Origin: an uncultured Oscillospiraceae bacterium
GTDB lineage: Bacteria; Bacillota; Clostridia; Oscillospirales; Acutalibacteraceae
Direction: 5' to 3'
Length of the DNA: 5,902 nt
Assembly: GCA_900552285.1 (NCBI GenBank)
Contig: URYV01000101.1
Location: 1-5,902, forward strand
The position numbers and the translations under genes are program-made. Under the pieces are notes generated by a model. The model was not told the DNA's origin and did no database searches. It was given only the letters and a program-made list of their open reading frames with translations. Every line of letters starts with the position of its first letter. The stretch's first letter is position 1. Positions 5,151 to 5,902 of the stretch are shown here, one piece after another.

Positions 5151-5902
5151 ACCGAAGCCGCCACCCATTACGCGTGAACCGGTTACACCATATTCTTTAG
5201 CGCAATCGTTCAGGAAGTCAAGTTCTTCGCAGCTCACTTCGTACAATTTGCTCATACCGTGGTGAGTTTCGTACATCTTCTGACCTACTGTTTCGTAATC
5301 GTCTTTTTCCAGCGCATCGCAAACATCAAGTACGCGTTGGATTTCTTCGATTACATATTCGGCACGCATATAATCTTCAGCGCTGATGTCGCCTTTGACT
5401 TCGTTCAGCATATCCATTGTCGCATCGCGTAGGAATTCGACTTCCGGATGATTGCGACGGATTGCGGCGGCGGCGTTTTCGCAAGATTGGCGACGTTTGT
5501 TGTAAGCCGAAGATGCCAGTTCGTGCTTAACGACTGAATCCAGTAAAACCAATTTGTAACCGACCGGATGGAACGGGAAATATTTATATTCGAGTGAACG
5601 GCAATCCAAACGGATTAAGCTACCTGCTTTACCGAATACAGAAGCAAACTGGTCCATGATACCGCAGTTTACGCCACAATAATTGTGTTCAGTTGCCTGA
5701 CCTATTTTAGCTAATTCGAATTTATCTATCTTGTTGTCGCCAAACAAATCGTTGATAGCATAAGCATATGTGCTTTCCAGTGCAGCCGATGAAGACATAC
5801 CGGCACCCAAAGGCACATCACCTGCAAATGCAGTATTAAAGCCTTTTACGTCAACTCCGCGTTTGATCATTTCACGGCAAACACCAAAGATATAACGTGC
5901 CC
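5148..5902 (-). CDS. galK: Galactokinase, Bacteroidales type, both ends missing
   Basis: An internal part (about 251 codons) of galactokinase, the GHMP kinase that phosphorylates galactose to galactose-1-phosphate at the first committed step of the Leloir pathway. The reading frame enters at the right edge (ARYIFGVCREMIKR), so roughly the first 110 residues, including the substrate-binding signature, lie outside. Visible parts are the ATP-binding GHMP motif PLGAGMSSSAA (5813-5781), the segment CGVNCGIMDQ with the catalytic Asp (5678-5649), and the third GHMP motif GSRVMGGGFGG (ending 5148). After that glycine run the frame continues only as antisense of the SPOCS gene, so the last few dozen residues are missing. 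The sequence closely resembles Bacteroides/Parabacteroides GalK as I recall it. GC is lower than on the left (two hand-counted 60-base lines give 33% and 55%, against 58-70% in the SPOCS gene). Confidence 0.93.

Noticed and set aside
5148..5902. Galactokinase gene as recent horizontal transfer into the Clostridia genome
   Set aside because: Both genes at the join are truncated, no mobile element or repeat is present, and only the antisense of the neighbour continues the frame. An artefact is simpler.
1..5902. CRISPR array, rRNA or tRNA genes
   Set aside because: Reading both strands, I saw no regularly spaced direct repeats and no rRNA or tRNA signatures.

Overview
The window looks like a composite of at least two, probably three, pieces of gut-type bacterial DNA. 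It does not read as one coherent locus.

Segment A (about 1-4277 or a little beyond) is ordinary chromosome of a low-GC-phylum Gram-positive, most like Clostridia/Oscillospirales. It has a chromosomal Soj/ParA, two parS sites with the Bacillus/Clostridium-type sequence, sigma-A-like promoters and strong GGAGG/GAGG ribosome binding sites. Two transcription units diverge from a roughly 190-base intergenic region. Leftward (minus strand) is a tightly packed three-gene unit with overlapping genes: an HI0933/BaiN-type flavoprotein, a COG2509-type FAD-dependent dehydrogenase and a small MmcQ/YjbR protein. Rightward (plus strand) is soj (parA). Both parS sites lie between or within the divergent promoters. 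One sits in the leader of the flavoprotein operon, the other just upstream of the soj promoter. The expected partner parB (spo0J) is not in the window.

From 4154 to 4446 there is no protein gene. This stretch holds a 106-base imperfect palindrome with perfect 11-base ends (4172-4277). After it, from 4316, comes a structured sequence resembling the 5' end (domain I) of a bacterial group II intron. That resemblance stops in front of the next gene.

Segment B (4447 to about 5147) is the first 233 codons of a SPOCS (DUF3794) spore-coat-assembly-type protein, again from a spore-forming Clostridia lineage. Its isoleucine codon use differs from soj (no ATA, against 8 of 22 in soj). It is cut off in its second SPOCS domain.

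Segment C (about 5146-5902, minus strand) is the middle of a Bacteroidales-type galactokinase gene, lower in GC. It runs off the right edge of the window and lacks its last few dozen codons. The B/C join is abrupt and cuts two unrelated genes from different phyla mid-domain and tail to tail. A cloning, amplification or assembly chimera is the most economical explanation. I found no convincing new biological system. The most biologically interesting part is the double-parS divergent promoter region.
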